Source of the DNA: Trichoplax adhaerens
Taxonomy: Eukaryota > Placozoa > Uniplacotomia > Trichoplacea > Trichoplacidae
Length of the DNA: 64,000 nucleotides
Direction: 5' to 3'
Assembly: GCF_000150275.1 (NCBI RefSeq)
Contig: NW_002060943.1
Span: 10,306,569 to 10,370,568 of the forward strand
Shown: positions 21,096-33,904 of the stretch, one piece after another
Layout of the letters: each line of letters starts with the position of its first letter
Position numbering within the stretch: position 1 is the first letter of the stretch
Notes under the pieces: model-generated
The model's database searches: none
Seen by the model: the letters and a program-made list of their open reading frames with translations, nothing else
What the model was told of the DNA's origin: nothing
Position numbers and translations under genes: made by a program

Positions 21096-24000
21096 ATGAT
21101 GTCGTCAACTTCGCCGCATCTACCTGATCTACGTCAGAAACTCCTAAGCAAATGTGCTACAGGAAAATGTGATGCTGAGTCCTACGAATTCGCCAAGCAG
21201 TTACTCAATACAGAAGTTGATGTTTCGTATTTTATCGTCAATTTAAAGCGTTACATCCGATTGAATCAGGTATACTATACGTAAACATCACGGCACTGAA
21301 GGCCATCGATACAAACAAATATAAGAGTAAAGTAATTCATACTACTGCATCCTGAATTAATCCTCATATACAGTGTAGCAAATTGGTTATACTCGTATGC
21401 TTAATCGCTTATATTATCCTAAGGTACAAGTAGAGTTTCATATACAAAACAAGCTTCATAATTAAATCATACCGTATACATGGACTGTGTGTGCTACAGT
21501 TAGTCTTATTGCAAATCAGTGTAATGGTAGTATTCGGGTATACCCGTATATACGGTAGTATGCATCGTTAACAGTCTCGTGCATCTCCATCATTTTCAAA
21601 CTCAATAACAAAATAGATCGACAACAGCACTGATATTCTCTCTATATGACTCTATATTTACGGATAAGTGACATTTTTTTATTCTGGATAAGATTAGAAA
21701 TTAAATTCAATTAAATTGAATTGGTCTAACAGATTTTTTTACTATCTGCTCTTATAACAGCATCAAAACAACTTCTTGAATATCATGATAGTTGCCATGT
21801 ACTTCTTATCAAAATACGCTTCTAATTTGCTAAATGCTGGCGATAACACTATCTGGAGAACAATCCACTTGTCTAATAAAGTGTTTCAAGAAAAAGTTTA
21901 TCCTATGCATGGAGCAACGCAAATATTAAGTTTTATGGGTTACACGGAAAGTACTTCCGGTTCCATGAAATTTCCTTCAAATGTATTACTGCCTGATTAT
22001 TCAAAAGTGGCGAAAATTTTAATGGATTTGATTGTAGGCATGGTCGAATTAAAGCAATTAGTTGATTATCCGAATCCTGATCTACTAACAAATCAGGTAT
22101 TAACGTATACTGTAGTATTATTGACACCTATTATGGATTTTGGATAGTAAAGCCAGTTCATGATACTCTATGGTAGTACTGAGTAATTTACTTGTTTATT
22201 AATAATAAAAATAATGTATAGGTGTACTTTATGATGTGTAGATTCGGCTTTAAATGTTATCACTGTTCATCCATTTCATAGCAATTTTACATACATATCG
22301 AGCCTTGATTACTACTAAATAACTTCGCGAAGTTTAATTTTAAGCTATTTCTTTTAATCAACTATTGATACTATATTACTACAAGATACAGCAGATTCAG
22401 ATATCCTATTGTGATTAATTAAATTAAGTACTTTGATAACGTCTGAGCGATGATGATGTACTGTAGCTTGCTATCTCGAGTCATGCACCTTATAGTAGGA
22501 ATTAGTGATTTTTATATTTAGTTATAACGCGACATTGAAGGATATACCAGCATTTGTAACTCTAGATAGGCTTATATTTGCTCGTAGGCTAAAGTATAAA
22601 AATTGAATTCTAATAACATCCTGCAGAACAGATACATGCTCACATCTGCTGCATCAGCAAACACTAAAGTCTCACGAACAGCTCGAAAGTAGGAAAGATA
22701 AAGTGACTGTACAGTATTTATTTCATTTGGACGTCCGATAAATAGTTAATTAACTATAAAATTTAGTAGTAAATATTACACTATATTCTGACAATGAATG
22801 CATCCGCTATGGCATAAACTGTGTACTGTAGAATTTGTAAAGTTATGAAAACGATGTTAATTGGCACTTTTGCTTGTTTATCATTCTTTAGACAAAATCG
22901 AAAGAAAGTGTATCTGCCAATAAATCTAAAGAAGGTAACACCTTTCACTTACCTCTTTCGACTAGAAATGTTGATAATATAGTTGCAACACGTTTAATAA
23001 ATTAGTTTACAGTTAGTTCAAGGAAGCATTAATCAATAAATGTATTTACTGGCATATAAACAGTAACTATAGATATTTCCTACTAATAATCTTCGGCGCT
23101 AATTCACTGAAAAAATTTATCTTTCTTTGTGCATGTATCCACTGTCATGCTATTTAATAATTGCGCCCACAACTGATAGCATCACTTGAACGATACTCGC
23201 ATTACTAGGCATTATTCAGTAAATCTGTTATATTCTAAATTTTGCTGTACACCTGCAGGTGTACCAAATGAATCTCATCAAAATTCATCCGTTACACAAA
23301 AGAATCAATCTGTTGCGAGTACGCAATGTTTATCGAAGCCACCTGTTTTAGCAACAGCTCAATCTATCCAGGTAAGATACTAAATCCAAGTAAATTGCGA
23401 TATTTGAGATATTTTTAAATCAGCCTTGGAATCACTTAGGATGATATAGCATAAACTGAGGAAACACAAGTTATAGCAACTTAAAAATTATAGCTAAATG
23501 TATCTGCTACATGCAGTATAGTTATACATACACTCAATTCTATTTTTATTCTACCTAGGATAAACTTATAATGGAAAAACTACGTGCTGCTTTTGTTGAT
23601 CTTTTACACATGGATGAAAGAATTGATGTTGGCTTAAAATTAATCAATTTCGGATATTCAGATGAAATTGCAATAACAGCCGCCAAGTCCTGCACTGATA
23701 TACAAAGTGCACTAGATTTTTTAGACCGCCAATGTGTTATTTGCTTTGATACATTTCCTGCGAATGAGGTAAATATTTTAAAATTTTATGCTCTCCTATT
23801 CTAGCCTGCTAACAATGCTAGCTTTATAAATATATCGAATACTTGCTTATTGAATAATCTTTGGCCTTTTAACTGCGTCAGTACGTAACATAATTATTAA
23901 TGACTACTATTTGTTAACCAAAAATCCATCCTAAGCAGCCAACAAAGTAAAACAGGTTGCACAGTTGCGGATTAAGTTAATAGCTACAACGTGTGCGGCT

Positions 24001-27000
24001 TCCTTTACTATTTGGTTTCTTATTTTTCGGCTATTGATGAACCATGCCGTATACATTCTTTCCGATTCTGACCCTATGACCAGTTTATGTTACCTTAAAA
24101 TCCAGTGTTTTTCAGTAAAGAATGATAGTAGACCTGGCCACAGTTATTTTCCATACTGTATGTATATTAGGTACCGACATAAGCAAAAATTATGTCATAT
24201 ACAGTATACTATTAAGTGCTAGCTTGTTTAATTTTATTTTAGACTGTAGCAAAGGTTTACTTATTAATAGATGAGAATTAAGTAATAAGCGTCTACCAAT
24301 AAAAGGATACTAATTATAAACTCTGAGAATTGTATGCATTACAACATTAGCTTTCATATTAGTTAATTAATACAATGCTGATTTACCATTTTCTCACCTA
24401 ATCTTTTAATAGGTGCTAAATTTTTCTGTCTGCCGACACGAATTTTGCAAAGATTGTTTATCGAAATTTATTGAATCTACGGTTAAAGAGAATAGTATCT
24501 TAAAGCTTAATTGCCCAGTATGCCAAATGCCAGATCTATCTATGGCTTCAGGAGAATATTTTAGCGTAGTTGACCAAATGGTGAGACACGATACGCTTGA
24601 TATTAAATACATAAATACAGTAACAATACGTAGGAGATTTATTTGCCTTATTAAGTTTCTCTTATTCTGATACTGTAATGGGTTTTATGTAGGTTCGAAA
24701 TCTGGTTAAAGATGGATATCTAGCGAAAGAAATATATGAATTATACGATATGAAGCTTAGAGATTATAATCTACATCAAGATCCACTATTTTTATGGTGT
24801 CCTCACGTACGTTCGTTACTATAATATTCATTATCTTTTTAATTTATTATAATATACTTATAAGAATTTCATACCTCTTCTAATAAAAAAGCAGTTATTA
24901 AAGTTGCATATGCTGTGTGATTATCATTAGATTTTTTGGCGACATAGAATATAAAATTCCCTAGCGATCGTTAACTTACTATTAATATATTGTGGCCTTA
25001 ATCTACCGTTTTATTACTAATAATTGGTATTTTTATACATAATTTGCTTGTTTGGTTTATGTACATGAAAAGCAATTAGATGACCACTTAAGTAGAGTTA
25101 ATTTCGAAATGAAGCTTAAATATGTGAAAGCTACTCGAATCTAATCTATATAAAATATCAACTTTGGAAATCTATGAATTTAGTGCTAGTCCGAGCTAAT
25201 AATAGAAATTGCTTAATTTTGTAACAGTGCTCGAATGGTTTTGAGAGAGATCCCTTTTCTCCACTTAAAGTTCAATGTAATTTGTGTCTCAAATTTACAT
25301 GTTATAAATGCCGTATCAAGGTTGGAGAACTTATTTTAAGCTCTATGTCAACTTTATAATGTATTTGCTGTATATCTTATGTAAAGATCCTGTAATCGAC
25401 GTAACTTTATTAGAGTTAACGTTTAACATTTACGCCTAGTTGTAGACTGAATACAAGTAACATCTTTTATCTGAAGGGTACAGTACATAAATATTATTAG
25501 CACGCAGTTAAGTAATGTTACTGCAGTAGTGAAACTGTGAGAGTATTATACTTCGATTAAATGATTTAGTATAGAGTTCCTTCATTATTAGTATATAAAA
25601 TATTGCACTAGTTTGAATAGATATAACAATGTTGATAAGTTCTGTAATAAAAATTAATCTAGTGGAATAAACTACATGATGACGTAAACTGCGAAGATTA
25701 CCGGAAAAGGCTATCTGAAAAGAAGAATGAGGAAGAGCTTCTATCCATTTTGAATGATCTAGAGAAAACTGGATTGCGTACGTCTATAAATCGTATTTGT
25801 AATTTATTGATGTCCTACGTTAATATTAATATAATTAGTATACTTTAACAATTAAATTTTTAAATTTCCGTTGATACGTTATCAATATTATAATATTGTT
25901 ACCATCATTTCTAAGAATTAGCCATTCTGTAGGAATGTCTGTCAATTCGGTCATTCCTTAGATTAACATTAACCACATCAATGGAATGAGTTCACCTAGT
26001 ATACAGTATATTAGCTAATTTCTTGTACTAAATTGGTATAAAAGATGGTTGTAAATTAAAATTTATTATTAATTATGATGCTATTTGTAATTTCATACAA
26101 ATTCAGAATGTCCTTCTTGTAACTGTAAATTTGAGCATGCCAAAGGTGGTTGTATGCATATGACATGCTCAAATTGTACGTTTCAGTTCTGTTGCGGATG
26201 TGAGCATCAATTTTATGAAAATTCGAAGGTATGGACTGTTATGTTAACTAATTTTTTATTGATCTATCTATGAATAATATATTTTTAATGTGAACATGTG
26301 TCCTTGTAAGTAATCGATACGTGATCGGTGGTTATTTTTACTTATAAGTATGTAGAAGTTAGAATAGTAATAATCACAATAAAAATTTTATTTTATTAAT
26401 TATTGGTACTACATATATTCAGCAGTATACCGCACATTATGTATCTCATAGAGCAAATCATTTTTTTGTTACTGTGTTTGCAAGCACAACGTGTGATATT
26501 ATTTATTATATGTTGCACTAATATTAATATATTTCGATAATTGATTGATATTTAGAATGTGTCAACTTTTAAAATCTTCTTGATTTGTATCCTTAAAAAT
26601 TAGTCGTGCCAATTTCTGAACTGTCGTATAGATGGATTACATGCCCACCATCCGCGTAATTGCCTGTACTATTTACGTGATTGGAGTGTTGATCGATTAC
26701 AAAAGTTGCTAAGGGAAAATAACAAAGAATTTGATACTTCAATGCCATCTGATCACGACGGTATTATAAAATGCAGATAACATAACTTAAACACAGCATT
26801 TCTTATACTTTATAGTAATGTATTGTTCACTTACTATCGCTTTTTTCTGTAATGCAACAAGACTCGAACAAAGTAGTTATGATATCGTAATGGCAATCTA
26901 TGCCTTAGCGCTTTATAATTATGTGTAATGCCATACACTAATATAGCACATTTAAAGCTGTATCTAATCCACAGTTGGACTTATGGCTTATATAGGCAGA

Positions 27001-27874
27001 TGTCATATTATAGAATTGAAAGAAAAAGAAGATAGTGCTACGATTGAAACGGAAGAGAGAGAGTGTAATCGGGAAGCTCCAGTAGGATATCGAGGTGTTT
27101 GCATGTAAGTTTTCTGACTGTGCATATTCGTGATACGAGTGAATTTATGGTAAAATATTCGTATAAATTTTGATGAAACATCCTCACTGTATGTTATGTA
27201 AATCCCACAATATTATATTAGAATTAATTTTTCGAAAAATATAGATATAGATAATATACTTTGATAATTACTTTATCTGTATCTGTAAAATTAGTTGTTT
27301 ACTGCATTTTATAATTAAATTTATTATCGATATTATTGATAGCTGTGTGCTAATAAATAAATATATAATCGGAATGATTTTTTGAAAAGCTGTATTTATT
27401 TTTCTACATTCAATTTTATGTACAATAAGTATTACCATTATCATGTATAGCGAAATTATTGTTTTCTTTTTTTAACATTATGGCACTACCCATCTTTTAG
27501 GAAGCATTTTAAAGAATATTTGGTTGAGTTGATTCGTCTTTACCAGTTGGACCCCGCGGATTTGTATGACATAAATGAATTGATAACAACTCTTTCAAGA
27601 TATGGAATTTCTTACCCATCCGAAAGCAACGATAAGAAAGATTACATGGAAAAATTGCGAATGGTATGTTATAGGATGGCCGTGGCCATAATTAAATCTT
27701 GCCTGAAAGTTTTTTACGTTGCATAAGAATTCCAATTTGCTAATCTATGTTTTTGATATCCTTTTTGATGGATATTCTTACTATTTACAATTAAAAACAT
27801 CTATATTGTTATCATCTAATAGATAATAAGAAAAGACCTTGCGCTATCAGCAGTGAAGAAATGACAGCGAAATC
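21096..27874 (+). CDS. RNF31: HOIP/RNF31-type RBR E3 ligase for linear ubiquitin chains
   Basis: Fourteen exons join in frame to 659 residues: 21096-21269, 21761-22096, 22892-22934, 23259-23371, 23559-23768, 24413-24580, 24693-24806, 25228-25320, 25663-25777, 26107-26228, 26604-26760, 26975-27104, 27501-27663 and 27833-27874. A PUB domain at about 25-170 contains WRTIHLSNKVFQEKV and ILSFMGYTE. A linker of about 55 residues leads to a UBA-like helical region (MEKLRAAFVDLLHMDERID, INFGYSDE). RING1 (CVICFDTFPANE, CRHEFCKDCL, CPVCQMPDL) follows directly. Next are the IBR (FLWCPH, CNLCLKFTCYKC) and RING2 (CPSCNCKFEHAKGGCMHMTC, FQFCCGC). The catalytic Cys is the one in GGCMHMTC, codon 26151-26153. 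The LDD that directs Met1-linked chains is present (HAHHPRNCLYYLRDW, APVGYRGVCMKHFKEYL). Human HOIP has about 1,072 residues with zinc fingers between PUB and UBA; none is visible here. The last exon is short and least certain. Confidence 0.92.
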
Positions 27875-29533
27875 ATGCTTGAAATACTTCGAATCGAGTT
27901 ATAGGGATATGCCTTGGTTGTAATGTACAATAATGAATTGATAGTCATTGTGTAAATGTTTCGATTACAGTACTTGAATCCGGTTTTATCATCAGCATCT
28001 TACATAGACGTAAAGCAAGGTGATAGCGTATACACATGCTAATTGTAACAATTTCATATCCATAGCATAAGATGATTTAATAGTAATCATACCTATATGG
28101 AGACATATTATATAGTCTAAATTTCGTAATCGTTACATACTGTAAATGTTTGAAGCAAAAATAATAATATCTTATATCTAGAATGATGTATTTGTATATT
28201 TTTCTACGTGCTATTTAAAAATTGCTAGAAATATTTGTTAACACATTTTCAAAATGTACTAAAACCTAACTCAAGGTTGCTATATCGACTATTCTGAGCT
28301 AATACATAGATAAATGACCCCATGGTAGATATGCTGTTAAATAGCGATCACGTGTACCAGATGATCCTTTTTTTTCTTGAATTGGTAATATGTTTTGCAT
28401 AACCACTATACGGTGTACGCAGTATATTTGTTCTATATATTAGCAGCAATGCATCATGATGTTAACTGATTCTATTACGAAGCGTATTCCAGGGAATAAA
28501 ATTTCTTATCCGTTTTAAAATATGTGTTACTAATACCATTGGAGGTAAGTTTAAATTATCTAGCCTTTTATGCCAAAGAGCCAGCAAAAATAGAAGATTT
28601 TTCTATTACAAATATCAAAAGGCATAAAATGCTATCAAATTTACTTTTAAAATTACATCAGCTGCATTTGATTAGATTATACTCGGATATAGCAACTAGA
28701 GACATAAAAAAAACAAATTTGATATTCCTTAACGATCTAAGTAGTTCCATAGGAGTAGATCTTTTATTTATGACCATATTGATTTATAATAATTTAATAA
28801 TACATGATGACAAAATTACAATTCTTTATTATTTGGCTCATTAATAATTATAATGTACAAATGATGAAATTGCGACAAAATGAAGAAAATAGTACACTAT
28901 ATAACAAATTTTTAAAAATTAACCTTATTAAGGCTACATCTTGCTTAAAATGAAATAATTTTTGCATAAAATTCAGATATTAAAATCAAGAACTCTAACC
29001 CAAAGCGCACTAAAAAAATGCGTGTATCTACTGAGAGGATATTAATTAGCTTTTATATATCGAAAGTAGAATGTGTTCTTTCTACATTACTAGAAAAATC
29101 CAGACATAATGAATCATCACACTATACGTATTCTAACTTGTAGCAGTCAAATGTAATGCAGCAGTAGAGTATCAATTAAGGATAATAAATATTCTCATTG
29201 TTAATACTCGTTTATACAGATTTAAATATAATTAATACAGTAACTACAATATGTAATAGTACAGTAGCACGAGCGCGATAAATATAACATAGTATTTAAC
29301 AATGGTGCATTAATGGTGCATTACTTGTAAGCAGCGCGTTAGTTGTAATTATTTCGAAAATGGTCTACTACAATTATGTATTCAATCTCTTCGGTTATTT
29401 TAATGTTTAATAAGCAATTCAAGTATCCATATATTAAGGGAAAATCAAGATACACTAAGAATATTTCCAACTCTTGTTATCTTACATTTTATCGTATTTA
29501 CATCAAGTATTAATGAAAGTTATGACTAAGATC
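27875..29533. other. Tail-to-tail intergenic region HOIP/SH2 adaptor
   Basis: AT-rich. It holds one open frame of 106 codons at 28524-28844 whose product (for example KRHKMLSNLLLKLHQLHL) I do not recognise. That frame contains a strong splice-donor-like GAG|GTAAGT at about 28546, and its length is near what chance allows at this base composition. No pentamer cluster is present. Confidence 0.5.
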
Positions 29534-32500
29534 TTAGTCAGATACTCCAGGCTTTGTGAGTTTTGCGCAAAGTCCGTTGGAATTCAATGAAAAATATTGA
29601 ACTAAATCATCCAAAGAAATAAATTCAATATATTTACGAGCAATAATTAGGCTATCCTGTTGCAATTCTGGCAATCGAAAGTGAAGAATGTCATCATTTT
29701 CTTTCACTGATAAGGCAAATTCTCCCTTATAACTTTCACTCTTTCTAATCAAAAATAGATTGCATCCATCTACACTTTCCGATAGCAGTAATTTTTCAGC
29801 ATCAGCTCTTTTCATCTCTCCATAATAGTATCTGAAATTAATAATTTGTAATATTAGCCGCATAACCACGACTGTCCCAGTATGTGACAGCGCTATATGA
29901 CATAATACGTAGGTTACGGTAGATATATTATAACAGCGTGTAATATTACGGACTCATAGAAAACAAGGGCTTCTTGTAGTCTGCTATTGCGATTGTATAG
30001 GATACTACAGGTATGATATCTTTTTTCACGTAAGAACTACACGATAAAGTCTATTATAAATTCTTTACCAGGTAGGTTAGGACACAGAAACCAATATTTA
30101 TACTTAACCTTAATGAAGACTATATCTAAAAAAGTATTCTCATTAGACTGGTCAATGACTACCATAATGGGAGTAACCAATAAGTATTCACGCAGCACGT
30201 ATGAGCTGTTATTGTAATTGAATTACGAGCAATTTGATGATACGAGCATAGAATTTAATTTTTTACTCACGGTTGGAACAGAAGATCATTTATTGTTAGA
30301 TCATCATCGACATCATTATTCTTAAATTGTGATACTTGACGTTTGATCCTTTCCTTGCCACTTGAATCAACGCACGGTTTAAGTCCATTATTGTCGTCCA
30401 CGTAGTAAGTTACTAGCGATAATAATGACGGAAACGTAACCCTTACACTAATTAAAAAGTGGCCAGAACACAAGCGACGAATTAAATAATGGCAAATTCG
30501 CTTTCCATCTTTAACAGATAGACTAAAATCACCAAGGTATGTGTCACTTGGACGAACAGCAAATGAACCTTGCTGATTAACTTTTTTATATAACATTTTA
30601 TCAATATCTCCTCGTGAAAGGCCTGTAAAGAACCATCTAGATTTTCAATCGAGCAAAAAGAAGTTAGAGCTTACAATCCTTGTAATATGTAATTAGTCAA
30701 GTTACAGTATAATCGTCGTCATATAATTATGAATCAATATCTAGCAATATAAACGTAAGTAAAATAAAATTTCTAAGAACTAAATTGAATCGTAAAAGTT
30801 TTCTTTGTTACTCGTGATACTGATGAAAACATTGATGTTGGTCATTAATCATATCCCATATATATTGCTATTTGATAAGTCAGGTCAATGATGGTGGTAC
30901 TAGAAAAGGCGTCCATGCAGTGTTCAATACTTTATCGCTTTTAGGTTATAGGATAAGTAAAAAATGAATTAGTAACGCCCCAAAAATGACAATACAGTCC
31001 TAATTTTTCTGCAACACATACTGTACAGTGTACACTGTGTACAGTATGATGCGTTCTGCATCGCCAGTATTGTAATCCGTCGAAAAAATACAATAATAAC
31101 CAGTAAGAATAGTGAAATTTAATGCGATGTAAACATTATTCACTAAAGTCGTGGATGTTTACTACTGTTTACTTATATTTATATATATACGAGTATATTG
31201 GTTCACTATTACAGTACTGCATCAACAATAATGTTACGGCATACTGTACACAGTACAGTGTACGGTATATGTCAATGCTTGTATACGATGTCTAAACATA
31301 CAAGTCTCAGATATTATTCAACATAAGGTACTTTGTACCAGTAACGTAAGGAGAACTACTTTTTCTTTAAACGAGCTATATAAGTTTGGGGATAAATATG
31401 AAATTAATTTGCCAATAGAGCCTATGCCCTAATTCACCTACGTAATAATATACTGTAGATACTGTAGAGCATAATGAAAAAAGATTAAATGGGAGGGCAA
31501 AATATGATACCCATCAAATTGATCCTGATAATCATATACGTATAATGAAGCCATATCTGGCTGAAAGATTTGTAATTCGTATTATCATATTACTATTACA
31601 ATTGAAAACTTTAAAATGTGCGAGACATCACAGACTGCGATAGAATACCGTATTTACAAAACTATAAAAGTGATTATGAAGAGTTTCTTATTGCACTAGT
31701 GTATATATAGCGATGATACGTACAGTATAAGTCTTTCGACAAAATTTAGAGTTTTTCATATGGATGATCGCAATTAAATTCAGACTAGAATCATAAATCC
31801 GTGAATAAACCGTACAAATGGACAAATACAATAGATATTAACATTTTTGAAGTTTGGGTAGTACATTAAGTACTGTATGTTAAGATAAAAATTTTTTGCC
31901 AGATAAAAGCAAAACAATCAGGACAAGTTTGTAATAGAACAATCTAGGTTAGATGTAAGTTTTATATCGATAATTGCTGGAATGAAAATCACCCGTGTTA
32001 TCACTGTACGAGCGTCGTACAGTACTTACTGTACTGTACACAGTACGTATAATGGGCCTACGGTAATTTGCGAGCACATAAAATATTTTGGATAAGATTA
32101 TACACGTAAATTATTGCGTTGCTGTGTTTGTAACCACATTACTTTAGCCATCATTTCTTTTTCTTTTTTAAATTCTTTACATTACAATTAAGTGTCTATA
32201 TTATTAAAACACATTAGGGCTATCGCGAGTCGATTGTAATCATATATCATATACGCGTATATATATATATATTCGTCCAGTTAGCAACATTACTATCGAA
32301 TCATAAACTTTCTAATAAGATCAAGTCTTTCTGATGAGAGTATCTAAGTTGATATACAAGTATACTTATCATGTACGAGTGCAGGATCAAGCAATGGCAT
32401 ACTGTACATTAAAACTACTAACGACCCATCATTGATTATTTATTATTCCCTTGTAGATCGAGGTTACTGTACTAATATCAATACGTACGTCAACATTGCA

Positions 32501-33286
32501 TTAGCATACGTCTTCTACAATTTTAATAACTTATCTACTGTACTATTACTAGGAATATTATCTAGATTTCTGAAATGTCTACCAAGATAATTTGAGGCCT
32601 ATTCGTGAAAATTCTTTTACATCGAAATCAAAGCAGTCAACACAACTTGAAAGTTGTGTCCTATCTAAGCTATTGTAGTTGAAATTACACTGTGTTAGAG
32701 GGAGAGATATGCATCGGTAGTAATATTTAATGCTGTTCTGCATGAGAGATTGAGATAGCCATTATTCCTCATAAAACATTAATCATAATTAATTGATCAC
32801 TGTCCTCTAAATATCCAATACGACATATACAAAGAGCACTAGGGTATCTTACGGTTGATCTTGCAAGTGGCTGACACTGATATGATTATACGGTGGCGGT
32901 AAATTTTTGACATGATCATTGACCTCTTCCCTAACAACTTGAGCAATTTCTTCTTTGTGGTTATTTTTCAACCTTTCCGGTGCATGACTACAGTAGTCCT
33001 GATCATTAGTTGAATTTTTACGATCGTTGATAAGTGGAACAGTTTGCTCACTTTTGCGGGTCTTTGGCTTGCCGTAACTTAAGACATTTGATAGAAATGA
33101 TCTAAATCTATCTCTGCCATTGGAACCGCCTTCCGGTAGATCACGATTAAAGAAAAGTAATTTCTTGGTATATTTTTCTTCAGCTTTTTCGGCTACTTCG
33201 TAAATGTCGACGCTTATTTCATCATCGTCAACGTCTGCGTACAGATCCAATCTATCTTCATCTCCGGTTGATGGTGAGTTTCCCAT
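29534..33286 (-). CDS. Predicted myristoylated tandem-SH2 adaptor, no kinase domain
   Basis: Three exons, 32853-33286, 30271-30636 and 29534-29831, join in frame to 365 residues. The N-terminus MGNSPST has the Gly2/Ser6 pattern of an N-myristoylation site, so plasma-membrane attachment is inferred. Residues 8-145 are acidic then polar and end with a PPxY motif (LPPPYNH) that could bind WW domains. SH2-1 begins WFFTGLSRGDIDKML and has GSFAVRPS with the phosphotyrosine-binding Arg of the FLVR motif. SH2-2 begins YYYGEMKRADAEKLL and has NLFLIRKS with the same Arg. Nothing catalytic follows; the protein stops soon after SH2-2 (TKPGVSD). It resembles neither CRK/GRB2 (no SH3) nor SYK/ZAP70 (no kinase) as a whole. 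Intron 1 is 2.2 kb and carries small pentamer clusters. The gene is head to head with PIGU. Partners are unknown. Confidence 0.85.
31017..31048. repeat. Small CAGTA/TACTG palindrome in intron 1 of SH2 adaptor gene
   Basis: ACTGTACAGTGTACACTGT-type palindromic stretch. Similar small copies lie at 31240-31265 and about 32013-32047 in the same intron. Confidence 0.7.
32013..32047. repeat. Small CAGTA/TACTG cluster in intron 1 of SH2 adaptor gene
   Basis: Contains TACAGTACTTACTGTACTG and neighbouring ACACAGTACGT. Same family as the promoter-proximal clusters, but short. Confidence 0.7.
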
Positions 33287-33904
33287 AATTATATATATCC
33301 ACGTTCTATGATGTCGAATCAATTCTAGACGGATTGATTTTTAACTAAGTATAATACTGTAGTTAGTTATTTCGGAGCGAAACCTTTAACTGGAGAATCT
33401 ACACGCATACAGGCAAGTTATTTTGTTCAACTGGTCACTAGTCAGTAGGTTAGTAGAGTACGCTTGGATACTACTGAATACGCTATTTATGCATCTGGAT
33501 ACAGTATAATATACCGTCGATGTTTTTTACTTCTGTACAGTACAGTATGAACCAGATACAGATGTACAGTACAGTACAATGTTACTATCACTGACTCCTT
33601 TTTTACTAGTACTGTACTGTAGGTCCGCGCTCGCTATACTGTACTGTACTGTACTGTACAGTACTGTACTGACAAGTTCTACAGTACAGTACTGTACAGC
33701 ACGGTACAGTATTGTACTGTATTCTACCTTGTACAATGTACTGTAAATCCTTACTATTTGTAAACTTTGGAAATTTATAGACTAGAATACAGCGTTAGTT
33801 ACTTACCACTTTAGTTAAAGTTAGTCAAAGTTTTAGCAGAATACTCGACATTTTGTCGACAGTAAATACTTACTGTGCATAAGAAGAAGTAAAATAAAGC
33901 CAAA
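33287..33904. promoter_or_regulatory. Divergent promoter region SH2 adaptor/PIGU
   Basis: About 620 bases between two outward-facing start codons. Cluster 5 occupies the middle third (33533-33745). No TATA-like box is assigned. The minus-strand open frame at 33527-33736 is translated repeat. Confidence 0.55.
33533..33745. repeat. CAGTA/TACTG palindromic pentamer cluster 5
   Basis: Mixed-orientation pentamers, including an almost perfect run at about 33635-33670. It sits about 250 bases upstream of the SH2 adaptor ATG and about 160 bases upstream of the PIGU ATG. Confidence 0.92.
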
